64,000 nucleotides of DNA from Calliopsis andreniformis (lineage: Eukaryota; Arthropoda; Insecta; Hymenoptera; Andrenidae): positions 842,676 to 906,675 of the forward strand of contig NW_027480595.1 of NCBI RefSeq assembly GCF_051401765.1, written 5' to 3'. Below, one piece after another: positions 15,001 to 28,300 of the stretch. The stretch's first letter is position 1. Each line of letters begins with the position of its first letter. The notes below the pieces were generated by a model that was given only the letters and a program-made list of their open reading frames with translations, was not told where the DNA came from and made no database searches. The position numbers and the translations under genes were made by a program.

Positions 15001-15447
15001 GAGGATTGAGGATTGCAGACTGAGTATTGAGGATTGACGATGGGAGGATTGAGGATTGAGGATAGAAGATTGAGAATTGGGGACTGAGGATTCAAGATTG
15101 AGGATCGAAGATTGAGAATTGAGGATTGAAGATTGATAATTGAGGATTGAGGATTGAACATTGAGGACTGAGGATTCAGGATTGAAGATTGAGTATTGAG
15201 GATAGAAGATTGAGGATTGAGGATTGTCGATTAAGGACTGAGGATGAGGGCTGAGGGTTAAGGATTGAGGTTTGTGGACTGAGGACTGAGGATTGAGGAT
15301 TGAGAATTGAGGATTGAGGATTGAGGATTGAAGATTGAGGATTGGGTATTGAGGATTGAAGAATGAGGATTGAGGATTGAGGATTGAGGATTGAGGATTG
15401 AAGATTGAGTATTGAGCATTGAAGCCTGACGATTGAGGATTGAGGAT
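9094..15447. repeat. 6,354-bp higher-order unit, copy 1
   Basis: Every diagnostic variant recurs 6,354 bp further on: TCAG at 9,309 and 15,663; markers 11,556/17,910, 12,367/18,721, 13,880/20,234 and 14,104/20,458. The copies are nearly identical; I noticed only a few substitutions (for example A at 10,629 against G at 16,983, and GGCTTGAG near 13,068 against GGGTTGAG near 19,422). The junction with copy 2 lies at 15,448, where the end of the unit (GAAGCCTGACG at 15,421) runs straight into its beginning. This is a direct tandem duplication and is either very recent or an assembly artefact. Confidence 0.93.
13793..14180. repeat. Paired marker module, lineage 2
   Basis: GATATTCT at 13,880 and 14,104, 224 bp apart. 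Diagnostic bases are TATGGTGGAC after the first and CCTGTCAATTG before the second. The stretch after the second reads GGACACACAACTG instead of the usual GGATTCACAACTG. Confidence 0.85.
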
Positions 15448-18400
15448 GGAGGATTGAGTATTGAGGATTGAGTATTGCGGATAGAAGGTTGAGGATTGGG
15501 TATTGCGGGTTGACCATTGAGGATTGAGGATTGAGGATTGAGGATTGAGGATTGAGGATTGAGAATTGAGGATTGAGGATTGAGGATTGAAGATTGAGGA
15601 TTGGGTGTTGAGGATTGAAGAATGAGGATTGAGGATTGAGGATTGAGGATTGACGATTGAGGACTCAGTATTGAGGATTGAAGATTGAGGATTGAGGAGT
15701 GAGTATTGAAGATTGAGGATTTGGGACTGAGGATTGAAGATTGGGGATTGAGGATTGAGGATTGAGGATTGAGGATTGAGGATTGAGGATTGAAGATTGA
15801 GGATTGGGTATTGAGGATTGAAGAATGAGGATTGAGGATTGAGGATTGAGGATTGAGGATTGAAGATTGAGTATTGAGGATTGAAGATTGACGATTGAGG
15901 ATTGAGGATTGAGGATTGAGGATTGAGGATTGAAGATTGAAGATTGAGTATTGAGGATTGAAGATTAAGGATTGAGGATTCAGGATTGACGATTGATGAT
16001 TGAAGATTGAGGATTGAGGATTGAGGATTGAGGATTGAGGATTGAAGATTGAGGATTCGGTATTGAGGATTGAAGAATGAGGATTGAGTATTGAGTATTG
16101 AGGATTGAAGATTGAGGATTGAGGATTGAGGATTGAGGATTGAGGATTCAAGATTGAGTAGTGAGGATTGAACATTAAGATTGAGGATTGAGGATGGAGG
16201 ATTGAGGATTGAGGTATGAAGATTGAGGATTGCGTATTGAGAATAGAACATTGAGGATTGAGGATTGAGTATTGAGGACTGAGGATTGCGTATTGAGGAT
16301 TGAGGATTGAGGATTGAAGATTGAATATTGATGATTGAAGATTGAGGATCGAGGATTGAGGGTTGTGGATTGAGGACGAGGACTGAGGGTTGAGTATTGA
16401 TGTTTGAGGTCTGAGGATTGAGGATTGAGGATTGAGAATTGGGGATTGAGGATTGAGGATTGAAGATTCAGGATTGGGTGTTGAGGATTGAAGGATGAGG
16501 ATTGAGGATTGATGATTGAGGATTGAGGATTGAAGATGGAGTATTGAGGATTGAAGATTGAGTATTGAGGATTGAGGATTGAGGATTGAGGATTGAGGAT
16601 TGAGGACTCAGTATTGAGGATTGAAGATTGAGGATTGAGGAGTGAGTATTGAAGATTGAGGATTTGGGACTGAGGATTGAAGATTGGGGATTGAGGATTG
16701 AGGATTGAGGATTGAGGATTGAGGATTGAGGATTGAAGATTGAGGACTGGGTATTGAGGATTGAAGAATGAGGATTGAGGATTGAGGATTGAGGATTGGG
16801 GATTGAAGATTGAGTATTGAGGATTGAAGATTGACGATTGAGGATTGAGGATTGAGGATTGAGGATTGAGGATTGAAGATTGAAGATTGAGTATTGAGGA
16901 TTGAAGATTAAGGATTGAGGATTCAGGATTGACGATTGAGGATTGAAGATTGAGGATTGAGGATTGAGGATTGAGGATTGAGGATTGAAGATTGAGGATT
17001 CGGTATTGAGGATTGAAGAATGAGGATTGAGTATTGAGTATTGAGGATTGAAGATTGAGGATTGAGGATTGAGGATTGAGGATTGAGGATTCAAGATTGA
17101 GTAGTGAGGATTGAAGATTAAGATTGAGGATTGAGGATGGAGGATTGAGGATTGAGGATTGAAGATTGAGGATTGCGTATTGAGAATAGAACATTGAGGA
17201 TTGAGGATTGAGTATTGAGGACTGAGGATTGCGTATTGAGGATTGAGGATTGACGATTCAAGATTGAATATTGATGATTGAAGATTGAGGATCGAGGATT
17301 GAGGGTTGTGGATTGAGGACGAGGACTGAGGGTTGAGTATTGATGTTTGAGGTCTGAGGATTGAGGACTGAGGATTGAGAATTGAGGATTGAGGATTGAG
17401 GATTGAGGATTGAGGATTGAGGATTGAGGATTGCGGATAGAAGATTGAGGATTGGGTATTGCGGATTGAACATTGAGGATTAAGGATTGAGGATTGAGGA
17501 TTGAGGATTGAGGACTGAAGATTGAATACTGATGATTGAAGATTGAGGATTGAGGATTGATGGTTGTGGATTGAGGACGAGGACTGAGGGTTGAGTATTG
17601 CTGTTTGAGGTCTGAGGATTGAGGACTGAGCATTGAGAATTGAGGATTGAGGATTGAGGATTGAAGATTGAGGATTGGGTGTTGAGGATTGAAGAGTGAG
17701 GATTGAGTATTGAGGATTTAGGTTTGAGGATTGAAGATTGAGTACTGAGGATTGAAGATTAAGGTTGAGGATTGAGGATTGAGGATTGAGGATTGAAGAT
17801 TGGGGATTGGGGACTGAGTATTGAGGGTTGAGTGATGAGAATTGATGTTTGTGGATAGTGGTCTGAAGATTTCAGATTGAGTATTGAGTATTGAAAACTG
17901 TGAATTGAGGATATTCTATTGAGGATTGAGGATTCACAACTGATTGTTGAGGACTTAGGGCTGAAGATTGAGGATTCCGGGTTGAGGATTCAGGATTGAG
18001 GTTTGAGGACAGAGGATTGAGGATTGAGGATTGAGGATTGAGGATAGAGGATTGAAGACTGATGATTGGGTATTGAAGATTGAACATTGAGGATTGAGTG
18101 TTGAGGATAGAGGATTGAGGATTGAGGATTGAAGGTTGAATATTAATGACTGAATATTGAGGATTGAGGACTGAGTGTTGTGGATTGAGGACGAGGACTG
18201 AGGGTTGAGTATTGATGTTTGAAGTCTAAGGATTCAGGATTGAGGATTGAGAACTGAGGATTGAGGATTGAGGATTGAAGATTGAGGATTCGGTATTGAG
18301 GATTGAAGAATGAGGGTTGAGGAGTGTGGACTGAGGATTGCGGATTGCAGATTGAGTATTGAGGATCGAAGATTGAGGATTGAGGATTGAGGATTGAGAA

Positions 18401-21400
18401 TTGAGGATTGAGGATTGAGGATTGAGGATTGAAGATTGAGTATTGAGGATCGAGGATTGAGGACTGAGGATTGAGGATTGAGGATTGAGAATTGAAGATT
18501 GAGGATTGGGGATTGAGGATTGACGATTGAGGATTGAGCATTGAGGACTGAGAATTGACGATTGAGGATTGAAGATTGAGTATTGAGGATTGAGGATTGA
18601 TGATTGAGGATTGAAGATTGAGGACTGAGTGTTGAGGGTTGAGTGATGAGAATTGATGTTTATGGATAGAGATTTGAAGATTGCAGGCTGAGTATTGAGT
18701 ATTGAAACCTGTGAATTGAGGATATTCTATTGACGATTGAGGATTCACAACTGATTATTGAGTTCTGAGGGCTGAATATTGGGTGTTCAGGATTGTGGCT
18801 TCAGGATTGAGGTTTGAGGACTGAGGATTGAGGATTGAGGGTGAGGATTGAGGATTGAGGATAGAGAATTGAAGCCTGATGATTGGGTATTGAAGATTGA
18901 ACATTGAGGATTGAGTGTTGAGGATAGAGGATTGAGGATTGAGGATTGAAGGTTGAATATTAATGACTGAATATTGAGGATTGAGGATTGAGGGTTGTGG
19001 ATTGAGGACGAGGACTGAGGGTTGAGTATTGATGTTTGAAGTCTGAGGATTCAGGATTGAAGATTGACTATTGAGGATAGAAGACTGAGGATTGAGGATT
19101 GTCGATTAAGGATTGAGGATGAGGTCTGAGGGTTGAGGATTGAGGTTTGAGGACTGAGGACTGAGGATTGAGAATTGAGAATTGAGGATTGGGGATTGAG
19201 GATTGAAGATTGAGGATTGGGTATTGAGGATTGAAGAATGAGGATTGAGGATTGAGGATTGAGTATTGAGGATTGAAGATTGAGGATTGCGTATTGAGGA
19301 TAGAACATTGAGGATTGAGGTTTGAGTATTGAGGATTGAGGATTGAGGATTGAAGATTGAATATTGATGATTGAATATTGAGGATTGAGGATTGATGGTT
19401 GTGGATTGAGGACGAGGACTGAGGGTTGAGTATTGCTGTTTGAGGTCTGAGTATTGAGGATTGAGAATTGAGGATTGAGGATTGAGGATTGAAGACTGAG
19501 AATTGGGTATTTAGGATTGAAGGATGAGGATTGAGGATTGAGGATTGAGTATTGAGGATTGAGGATTGAGGATTGAAGGTTAAGATTGAGGATTGAGGAT
19601 TGAGGATTGAGGATTGAGGATTGAGGATTGAAGATTGAGGATTGCGTATTGAGGATAGAACATTGAGGATTGAGTATTGAGTATTGAGGATTGAGGATTG
19701 AGGATTGAAGATTGAATATTGATGATTGAAGATTGAGGATCGAGGATTGAGGGTTGTGGGTTGAGGACGAGGACTGACGGCTGAGTATTGATGTTTGATG
19801 TCTGAGGATTGAGGATTGAAGATTGAGGATTGAGGATTGAGGATTGAGGATTGCGGATTGAAGATTGAGGATTGGGTATTGAGGATTGAAGAATGAGGAT
19901 TGAGGATTGAGGATTGAGGATTGAGGAATGAGGATTGAGGATTGAAGATGGAGGATTGGGTATTGAGGATTGAAGAATGAGGATTGAGGATTGAGGATTG
20001 AGGATTGAGGATTGAAGATTGAGTATTGAGGATTGAAGATTGACGATTGAGGATTGAGGATTGAGGATGGAGGATTGAAGATTGAGTATTGAGGATTGAA
20101 GATTGAGGATTGATGATTGAGGATTGAAGATTGAGGACTGAGTGTTGAGGGTTGAGTGATGAGAATTGATGTTTGTGGATTGAGTTTTGAAGATTGAAGA
20201 ATAGGGATTGAGTATTGAAAACTGTGAATTGAGGATATTCTATGGTGGACTGAGGATTGACAATTGATTGTTGAGGACTAAGGGCTGAAGATTGAGGATT
20301 CAGAATTGAGGATTAGGGATTGAGTTTTGAGGACTGAGGATTGATGGTTGAGGGTTGTGCGTTGAATATTGAGGGTTGAGTGATGAGAATTGATGTTTGT
20401 GGATAGAGATTTGAAGATTGCAGGCTGAGTATTGTGTATTGAAACCTGTCAATTGAGGATATTCTATTGACGATTGAGGACACACAACTGATTGTTGAGG
20501 TCTGAGGGCTGAATATTGGGGGTTCAGGATTGTGGATTCAGGATTGAGGTTTGAGGACTGAGGATTGAGGCTTGAGGGTGAGGATTGAGGATTGAGGATT
20601 GAGGATTGAAGGTTGAGGATTGCGTATTGAGGATAGAACAATGAGGATTGAGGATTGAGTATTGAGGATTGAGGATTGAGGATTGAAGATTGAATATTGA
20701 TGATTGAATATTGAGGATCGAGGATTGAGGGTTGTGGATTGAGGACGAGGACTGAGGGTTGAGTATTGATGTTTGAGGTCTGAGGATTGAGGAATGAGTA
20801 TTGAGAATTGAGGATTGAGGTTTGAGGATTGAAGATTGAGGATTGTGTGTTGAGGATTGAAGAATGAGGGTTGAGGATTGAGGATTGAGGATTGAGGATT
20901 GAAGATTGAGGATTGAAGATTGAATATTGATGATTGAAGATTGAGGATCGAGGATTGAGGGTTGTGGAATGAGGACGAGGACTGAGGGTTGAGTATTGAT
21001 GTTTGAGGTCTGAGGATTGAGGATTGAGGACTGAGGATTGAGGATTGAGGATTGAGGATTGAGGATTGAAGATTGAGGATTGGGTATTGAGGATTGAAGA
21101 ATGAGGATTGAGGATTGAGGATTGAGGATTGAGGATTGAAGATTGAGTATTGGGGATTGAAGGTTGACGATTGAGGATTGAGGATTGAGGATTGAGGATT
21201 GAGGATTGAGGATTGAGGATTGAAGATTGAGTATTGAGGATTGAAGATTGAGGATTGTGGATTGAAGATTGAGAATTGAGGATTGAAGATTGAGGATTGA
21301 GGATTGAGTATTGAGGATTGACGCTTGAGGATTGAGGGTTGAGGATGGAGGATTGAGGATTGAGGATTGCAGACTGAGTATTGAGGATTGACGATGGGAG

Positions 21401-21801
21401 GATTGAGGATTGAGGATAGAAGATTGAGAATTGGGGACTGAGGATTCAAGATTGAGGATCGAAGATTGAGAATTGAGGATTGAAGATTGATAATTGAGGA
21501 TTGAGGATTGAACATTGAGGACTGAGGATTCAGGATTGAAGATTGAGTATTGAGGATAGAAGATTGAGGATTGAGGATTGTCGATTAAGGACTGAGGATG
21601 AGGGCTGAGGGTTAAGGATTGAGGTTTGTGGACTGAGGACTGAGGATTGAGGATTGAGAATTGAGGATTGAGGATTGAGGATTGAAGATTGAGGATTGGG
21701 TATTGAGGATTGAAGAATGAGGATTGAGGATTGAGGATTGAGGATTGAGGATTGAAGATTGAGTATTGAGCATTGAAGCCTGACGATTGAGGATTGAGGA
21801 T
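15448..21801. repeat. 6,354-bp higher-order unit, copy 2
   Basis: This is the second half of the tandem pair. Identity to copy 1 stops at about 21,802, where the array continues into sequence shared with 37.99 kb onward. From about 16.0 kb this copy also matches 32.6 kb onward with a 16,624-bp shift (markers 17,910/34,534, 18,721/35,345, 20,234/36,858, 20,458/37,082). It is therefore the source, or shares the source, of that long-range copy. Confidence 0.92.
20147..20534. repeat. Paired marker module, lineage 2
   Basis: GATATTCT at 20,234 and 20,458. It is the 6,354-bp partner of the pair at 13,793 and carries the same diagnostic bases. Confidence 0.85.
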
Positions 21802-24800
21802 TGAGGATTGAGGATTGAGGATGGAGGATTGAAGATTGAGTATTGAGGATTGAAGATTGAGGATCGAGTATTGAGGATTGAGGATTGAGGATTGAGGATT
21901 GAAGAATGAGGATTGAGGATTGAGGATAGAAGACTGAGTATTGAGGATAGGAGATTGAGGATTGAGGTGTGTGTATTGAAGATTGAGGATTTGGGACTAG
22001 GGATTGAAGATTGGGGTTTGAGGATTGAGGATTGAGGATTGAGGATTGAGGATTGAGGATTCAGGATTGAAGATTGAGGATTGGGTATTGAGGATTGAAG
22101 AATGAGGATTGAGGATTGAGGATTGAGGATTGAGGATTGAAGATTGAGTATTGAGGATTGAAGATTGATGATTGAGGATTGAGGATTGAGGATTGAGGAT
22201 TGAGGATTCAGGATTCAGGATTGAAGATTGAGTATTGAGGATAGAAGATTGAGGATTGAGGATTGTCGATTAAGGATTGAGGATGAGGGCTGAGGGTTGA
22301 GGATTGAGGTTTGAGGACTGAGGACTGAGGACTGAGGATTGAGGATTGAGAGTTGAGGATTGAGGATTGAGGATTGAAGATTGAGGATTGGGTATTGAGG
22401 ATTGAAGAATGAGGATTGATGATTGAGGATTGAGGATTGAGGATTGAAGAATGAGGACTGAGTATTGAGTATTGAGGATTGAGGATTGAAGATTGAGTAT
22501 TGAGGATTGAAGATTGACGATTGAGGATTGAGGATTGAGGATTGAGGATTGAGGATTGAGGATTGAGGATTGAAGATTGAGAATTGGGGATTGAAGATTG
22601 AGGATTGAGGATTGAGGATTGAGGATTGAGGATTCAAGATTGAGTATTCAGGACTGAAGATTGACGATTGAGGATTGAGGATTGAGGATTGAGGATTGAG
22701 GATTGAGGATTGAAGATTGAGGATTGCGTATTGAGGATAGAACATTGAGGATTGAGGATTGAGTATTGAGGATTGAGGATTGAGGATTGAAGATTGAATA
22801 TTGATGATTGAAGATTGAGGATCGAGGATTGAGGGTTGTGGATTGAGGACGAGGACTGAGGGTTGAGTATTGATGTTTGAGGTCTGAGGATTGAGGATTG
22901 AGGATTGAGAATTGGGGATTGAGGATTGAGGATTGAAGATTGAGGATTGGGTGTTGAGGATTGAAGGATGAGGATTGAGGATTGATGATTGAGGATTGAG
23001 GATTGAAGATGGAGTATTGAGGATTGAAGATTGAGGATTGAGGATTGAGGATTGAGGATTGAGGATTGAGGATTGCGGATAGAAGATTGAGGATTGGATA
23101 TTGCGGATTGAACATTGAGGATTAAGGATTGAGGATTGAGGATTGAGGATTGAGGACTGAAGATTGAATACTGATGATTGAAGATTGAGGATTGAGGATT
23201 GATGGTTGTGGATTGAGGACGAGGACTGAGGGTTGAGTATTGCTGTTTGAGGTCTGAGGATTGAGGACTGAGCATTGATAATTGAGGATTGAGGATTGAG
23301 GATTGAAGATTGAGGATTGGGTGTTGAGGATTGAAGAGTGAGGATTGAGTATTGAGGATTTAGGTTTGAGGATTGAAGATTGAGTACTGAGGATTGAAGA
23401 TTAAGGTTGAGGATTGAGGATTGAGGATTGAGGATTGAAGATTGGGGATTGGGGACTGAGTATTGAGGGTTGAGTGATGAGAATTGATGTTTGTGGATAG
23501 AGGTCTGAAGATTTCAGATTGAGTATTGAGTATTGAAAACTGTGAATTGATGATATTCTATTGAGGATTGAGGATTCACAACTGATTGTTGAGGACTTAG
23601 GGCTGAAGATTGAGGATTCCGGGTTGAGGATTCAGGATTGAGGTTTGAGGACAGAGGATTGAGGATTGAGGATTGAGGATTGAGGATAGAGGATTGAAGA
23701 CTGATGATTGGGTATTGAAGATTGAACATTGAGGATTGAGTGTTGAGGATAGAGGATTGAGGATTGAGGATTGAAGGTTGAATATTAATGACTGAATATT
23801 GAGGATTGAGGACTGAGTGTTGTGGATTGAGGACGAGGACTGAGGGTTGAGTATTGACGTTTGAAGTCTAAGGATTCAGGATTGAGGATTGAGAACTGAG
23901 GATTGAGGATTGAGGATTGAGTATTGAGGATTGACGCTTGAGGATTGAGGGTTGAGGATGGAGGATTGAGGATTGAGGATTGCAGACTGAGTATTGAGGA
24001 TTGACGATGGGAGGATTGAGGATTGAGGATAGAAGATTGAGAATTGGGGACTGAGGATTCAAGATTGAGGATCGAAGATTGAGAATTGAGGATTGAAGAT
24101 TGATAATTGAGGATTGAGGATTGAACATTGAGGACTGAGGATTCAGGATTGAAGATTGAGTATTGAGGATAGAAGATTGAGGATTGAGGATTGTCGATTA
24201 AGGATTGAGGATGAGGGCTGAGGGTTAAGGATTGAGGTTTGTGGACTGAGGACTGAGGATTGAGGATTGAAGAATGAGGATTGAGGATTGAGGATAGAAG
24301 ACAGAGTATTGAGGATAGAAGATTGAGGATTGAGGTGTGAGTATTGAAGATTGAGGATTTGGGACTAGGGATTGAAGATTGGGGTTTGAGGATTGAGGAT
24401 TGAGGATTGAGGATTGAGGATTGAGGATTCAGGATTGAAGATTGAGGATTGGGTATTGAGGATTGAAGAATGAGGATTGGGGATTGAGGATTGAGGATTG
24501 AGGATTGAAGATTGATTATTGAGGATTGAAGATTGATGATTGAGGTCTGAGGATTGAGGATTGAGGATTGAGGATTGAGGGTTGAGGATTGAGTATTGAG
24601 GATTGAGTATTGAGGATTGAAGATTGAAAATTGATGATTGAACGTTGAGGATCGAGGATTGAGGGTTGTGGATTGAGTACGAGGGCTGAGGGTTGAGTAT
24701 TGATGGTTGAGGTCTGAGGATTGAGGATTGAGGATTGAGGATTGATGATTGAGGATTCAGGATTGAGGATTGAAGGTTGAGGATTGGGTATTGAGGATTG

Positions 24801-25364
24801 AAGAATGATGATTGAGGATTGAGGGTTGAGGATTGAGGATTGAAGATTGAGTATTGAGGATTGAAGGTTGACGATTGAGGATTGAGGATTGAGGATTGAG
24901 GATTGAGGATTGAGGATTGAGGATTGAAGATTGAGTATTGAGGATTGAAGATTGAGGATTGTGGATTGAGGATTGACGATTGATGATTGAAGATTGAGGA
25001 TTGAGGATTGAGGATTGAGGATTGAGGATTGAGGATTGAAGATTGAGGATTGAGGATTGAGGATTGAAGATTGAGGATTGGGTATTGAGAATTGAAGAAT
25101 GAGGACTGAGTATTGAGTATTGAGGATTGAGGATTGAAGATTGAGTATTGAGGATTGAAGATCGACGATTGAGGATTGAGGATTGAGGATAGAGGATTGA
25201 GGATTGAGGATTGAGGATTGAAGATTGAGAATTGGGGATTGAAGATTGAGGATTGAGGATTGAGGATTGAAGATTGCGTACTGAGGATTGAAGATTAAGA
25301 TTGAGGATTGAGGATTGAGGATTGAGGATTGAGGATTGAGGATTCAAGATTGAGTATTCAGGAT
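21802..25364. repeat. Long-range segment homologous to about 37,990-41,800
   Basis: The shift is 16,192 bp up to about 22,310, then 16,185 bp (this copy has three GGACTGA units where 38,511 has two), then 16,430 bp after 24,270 and 16,444 bp by 25,344. The 245-bp step at 24,260-24,270 means this copy lacks 35 heptamers that are present at 40,445-40,690. A single marker lies at 23,552, as GATGATATTCT. At the right edge, 25,350-25,365, homology switches to the 6.5-kb region. Confidence 0.88.
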
Positions 25365-28300
25365 TGAAGATTGAGGATCGAGGATTGAGGATTGAGGATT
25401 GAGGATAGAGGATTGAAGAATGAGGATTGAGGATTGAGGATTGAGGATTGAGGATTGAAGACTGAGTATTGGGGATTGAAGATTGAGGATAGAGGAGTGA
25501 GTATTGAAGATTGAGGATTTGGGACTGAGGATTGAAGATTGGGGTTTGAGGATTGAGGATTGAGGATTGAGGATTGAGTGTTGAGGATTGAAGATTAAGA
25601 TTGAGGATTGAGGATTGAGGACTGAGTGTTGAGGGTTGAGTGATGAGAATTGATGTTTATGGATAGAGATATGAAGATTGCAGGCTGAGTATTGAGTATT
25701 GAAACCTGTGAATTGAGGATATTCTATTGACGATTGAGGATTCACAACTGATTGTTGAGGTCTGAGGGCTGAATATTGGGTGTTCAGGATTGTGGCTTCA
25801 GGATTGAGGTTTGAGGACTGAGGATTGAGGATTGAGGGTGAGGATTGAGGATTGAGGATAGAGAATTGAAGCCTGATGATTGGGTATTGAAGATTGAACA
25901 TTGAGGATTGAGTGTTGAGGATAGAGGATTGAGGATTGAGGATTGAAGGTTGAATATTAATGACTGAATATTGAGGATTGAGGATTGAGGGTTGTGGATT
26001 GAGGACGAGGACTGAGGGTTGAGTATTGATGTTTGAAGTCTGAGGATTCAGGATTGAAGATTGACTATTGAGGATAGAAGACTGAGGAGTGAGGATTGTC
26101 GATTAAGGATTGAGGATGAGGTCTGAGGGTTGAGGATTGAGGTTTGAGGACTGAGGACTGAGGATTGAGAATTGAGAATTGAGGATTGGGGATTGAGGAT
26201 TGAAGATTGAGGATTGGGTATTGAGGACTGAAGAATGAGGATTGAGGATTGAGGATTGAGGATTGAGGATTGAAGATTGTGTATTGTGCATAGAAGCCTG
26301 ACGATTGAGGATTGAGGATTGAGGATTGAGGATTGAGGATGGAGGATTGAAGATTGAGTATTGAGGATTGAAGATTGAGGATCGAGGATTGAGGATTGAG
26401 GATTGAGGATAGAGGATTGAAGAATGAGGATTGAGGATTGAGGATTGAGGATTGAGGATTGAAGACTGAGTATTGGGGATTGAAGATTGAGGATAGAGGA
26501 GTGAGTATTGAAGATTGAGGATTTGGGACTGAGGATTGAAGATTGGGGTTTGAGGATTGAGGATTGAGGATTGAGGATTGAGTGTTGAGGATTGAAGATT
26601 AAGATTGAGGATTGAGGATTGAGGACTGAGTGTTGAGGGTTGAGTGATGAGAATTGATGTTTATGGATAGAGATTTGAAGATTGCAGGCTGAGTATTGAG
26701 TATTGAAACCTGTGTATTGAGGATATTCTATTGACGATTGAGGACACACAACTGATTGTTGAGGTCTGAGGGCTGAATATTGGGGGTTCAGGATTGTGGA
26801 TTCAGGATTGAGGTTTGAGGACTGAGGATTGAGGATTGAGGATTGAAGATTGAGGATTGTGTGTTGAGGATTGAAGAATGAGGATTGGGAATTGAGGATT
26901 TAGGATTGAGGATTGAAGATTGAGTACTGAGGATTGAAGATTAAGGCTGAGGATTGAGGATTGAGGATTGAGGATTGAAGATTGGGGATTGGGGTCTGAG
27001 TATTGAGGGTTGAGTGATGAGAATTGATGTTTGTGGATAGAGGTCTGAAGATTGCAGATTGAGTATTGAGTATTGAAAACTGTGAATTGAGGATATTCTA
27101 TTGAGGATTGAGTATTCACAACTGATTGTTGAGGACTGAGGGCTGAATATGGAGTGTTCAGGATTGTGGATTCAGGAATGAGGATTGAGGACTGAGGATT
27201 GAGGATTAAGGATTGAGGATTGAGGATTGAGGATTGAGGATTGAAGGTTGAGGATTGCGTATTGAGGATAGGACATTGAGGATTGAGGATTGAGTATTGA
27301 GGATTGAGGATTGAGGATTGAAGATTGAATATTGATGATTGAAGATTGAGGATCGAGGATTGAGGGTTGTGGATTGAGGACGAGGACTGAGGGTTGAGTA
27401 TTGATGTTTGAGGTCTGAGGATTGAGGAATGAGGATTGGGAATTGAGGATTGAGGATTGAGGATTGAAGATTGAGGATTGGGTGTTGAGGATTGAAGAAT
27501 GAGGATTGAGTATTGAGGATTGAGGATAGAGGATTGAAGATTGAGTATTGAGGATTGAAGATTGAGGATTGAGGATTGAGGATTGAGGATTGAGTATTGA
27601 GGATTGAGTATTGCGGATAGAAGGTTGAGGATTGGGTATTGCGGGTTGACCATTGAGGATTGAGGATTGAGGATTGAGGATTGAGGATTGAGGATTGAGA
27701 ATTGAGGATTGAGGATTGAGGATTGAAGATTGAGGATTGGGTGTTGAGGATTGAAGAATGAGGATTGAGGATTGAGGATTGAGGATTGACGATTGAGGAC
27801 TCAGTATTGAGGATTGAAGATTGAGGATTGAGGAGTGAGTATTGAAGATTGAGGATTTGGGACTGAGGATTGAAGATTGGGGATTGAGGATTGAGGATTG
27901 AGGATTGAGGATTGAGGATTGAGGATTGAAGATTGAGGATTGGGTATTGAGGATTGAAGAATGAGGATTGAGGATTGAGGATTGAGGATTGAGGATTGAA
28001 GATTGAGTATTGAGGATTGAAGATTGACGATTGAGGATTGAGGATTGAGGATTGAGGATTGAGGATTGAAGATTGAAGATTGAGTATTGAGGATTGAAGA
28101 TTAAGGATTGAGGATTCAGGATTGACGATTGATGATTGAAGATTGAGGATTGAGGATTGAGGATTGAGGATTGAGGATTGAAGATTGAGGATTCGGTATT
28201 GAGGATTGAAGAATGAGGATTGAGTATTGAGTATTGAGGATTGAAGATTGAGGATTGAGGATTGAGGATTGAGGATTGAGGATTCAAGATTGAGTAGTGA

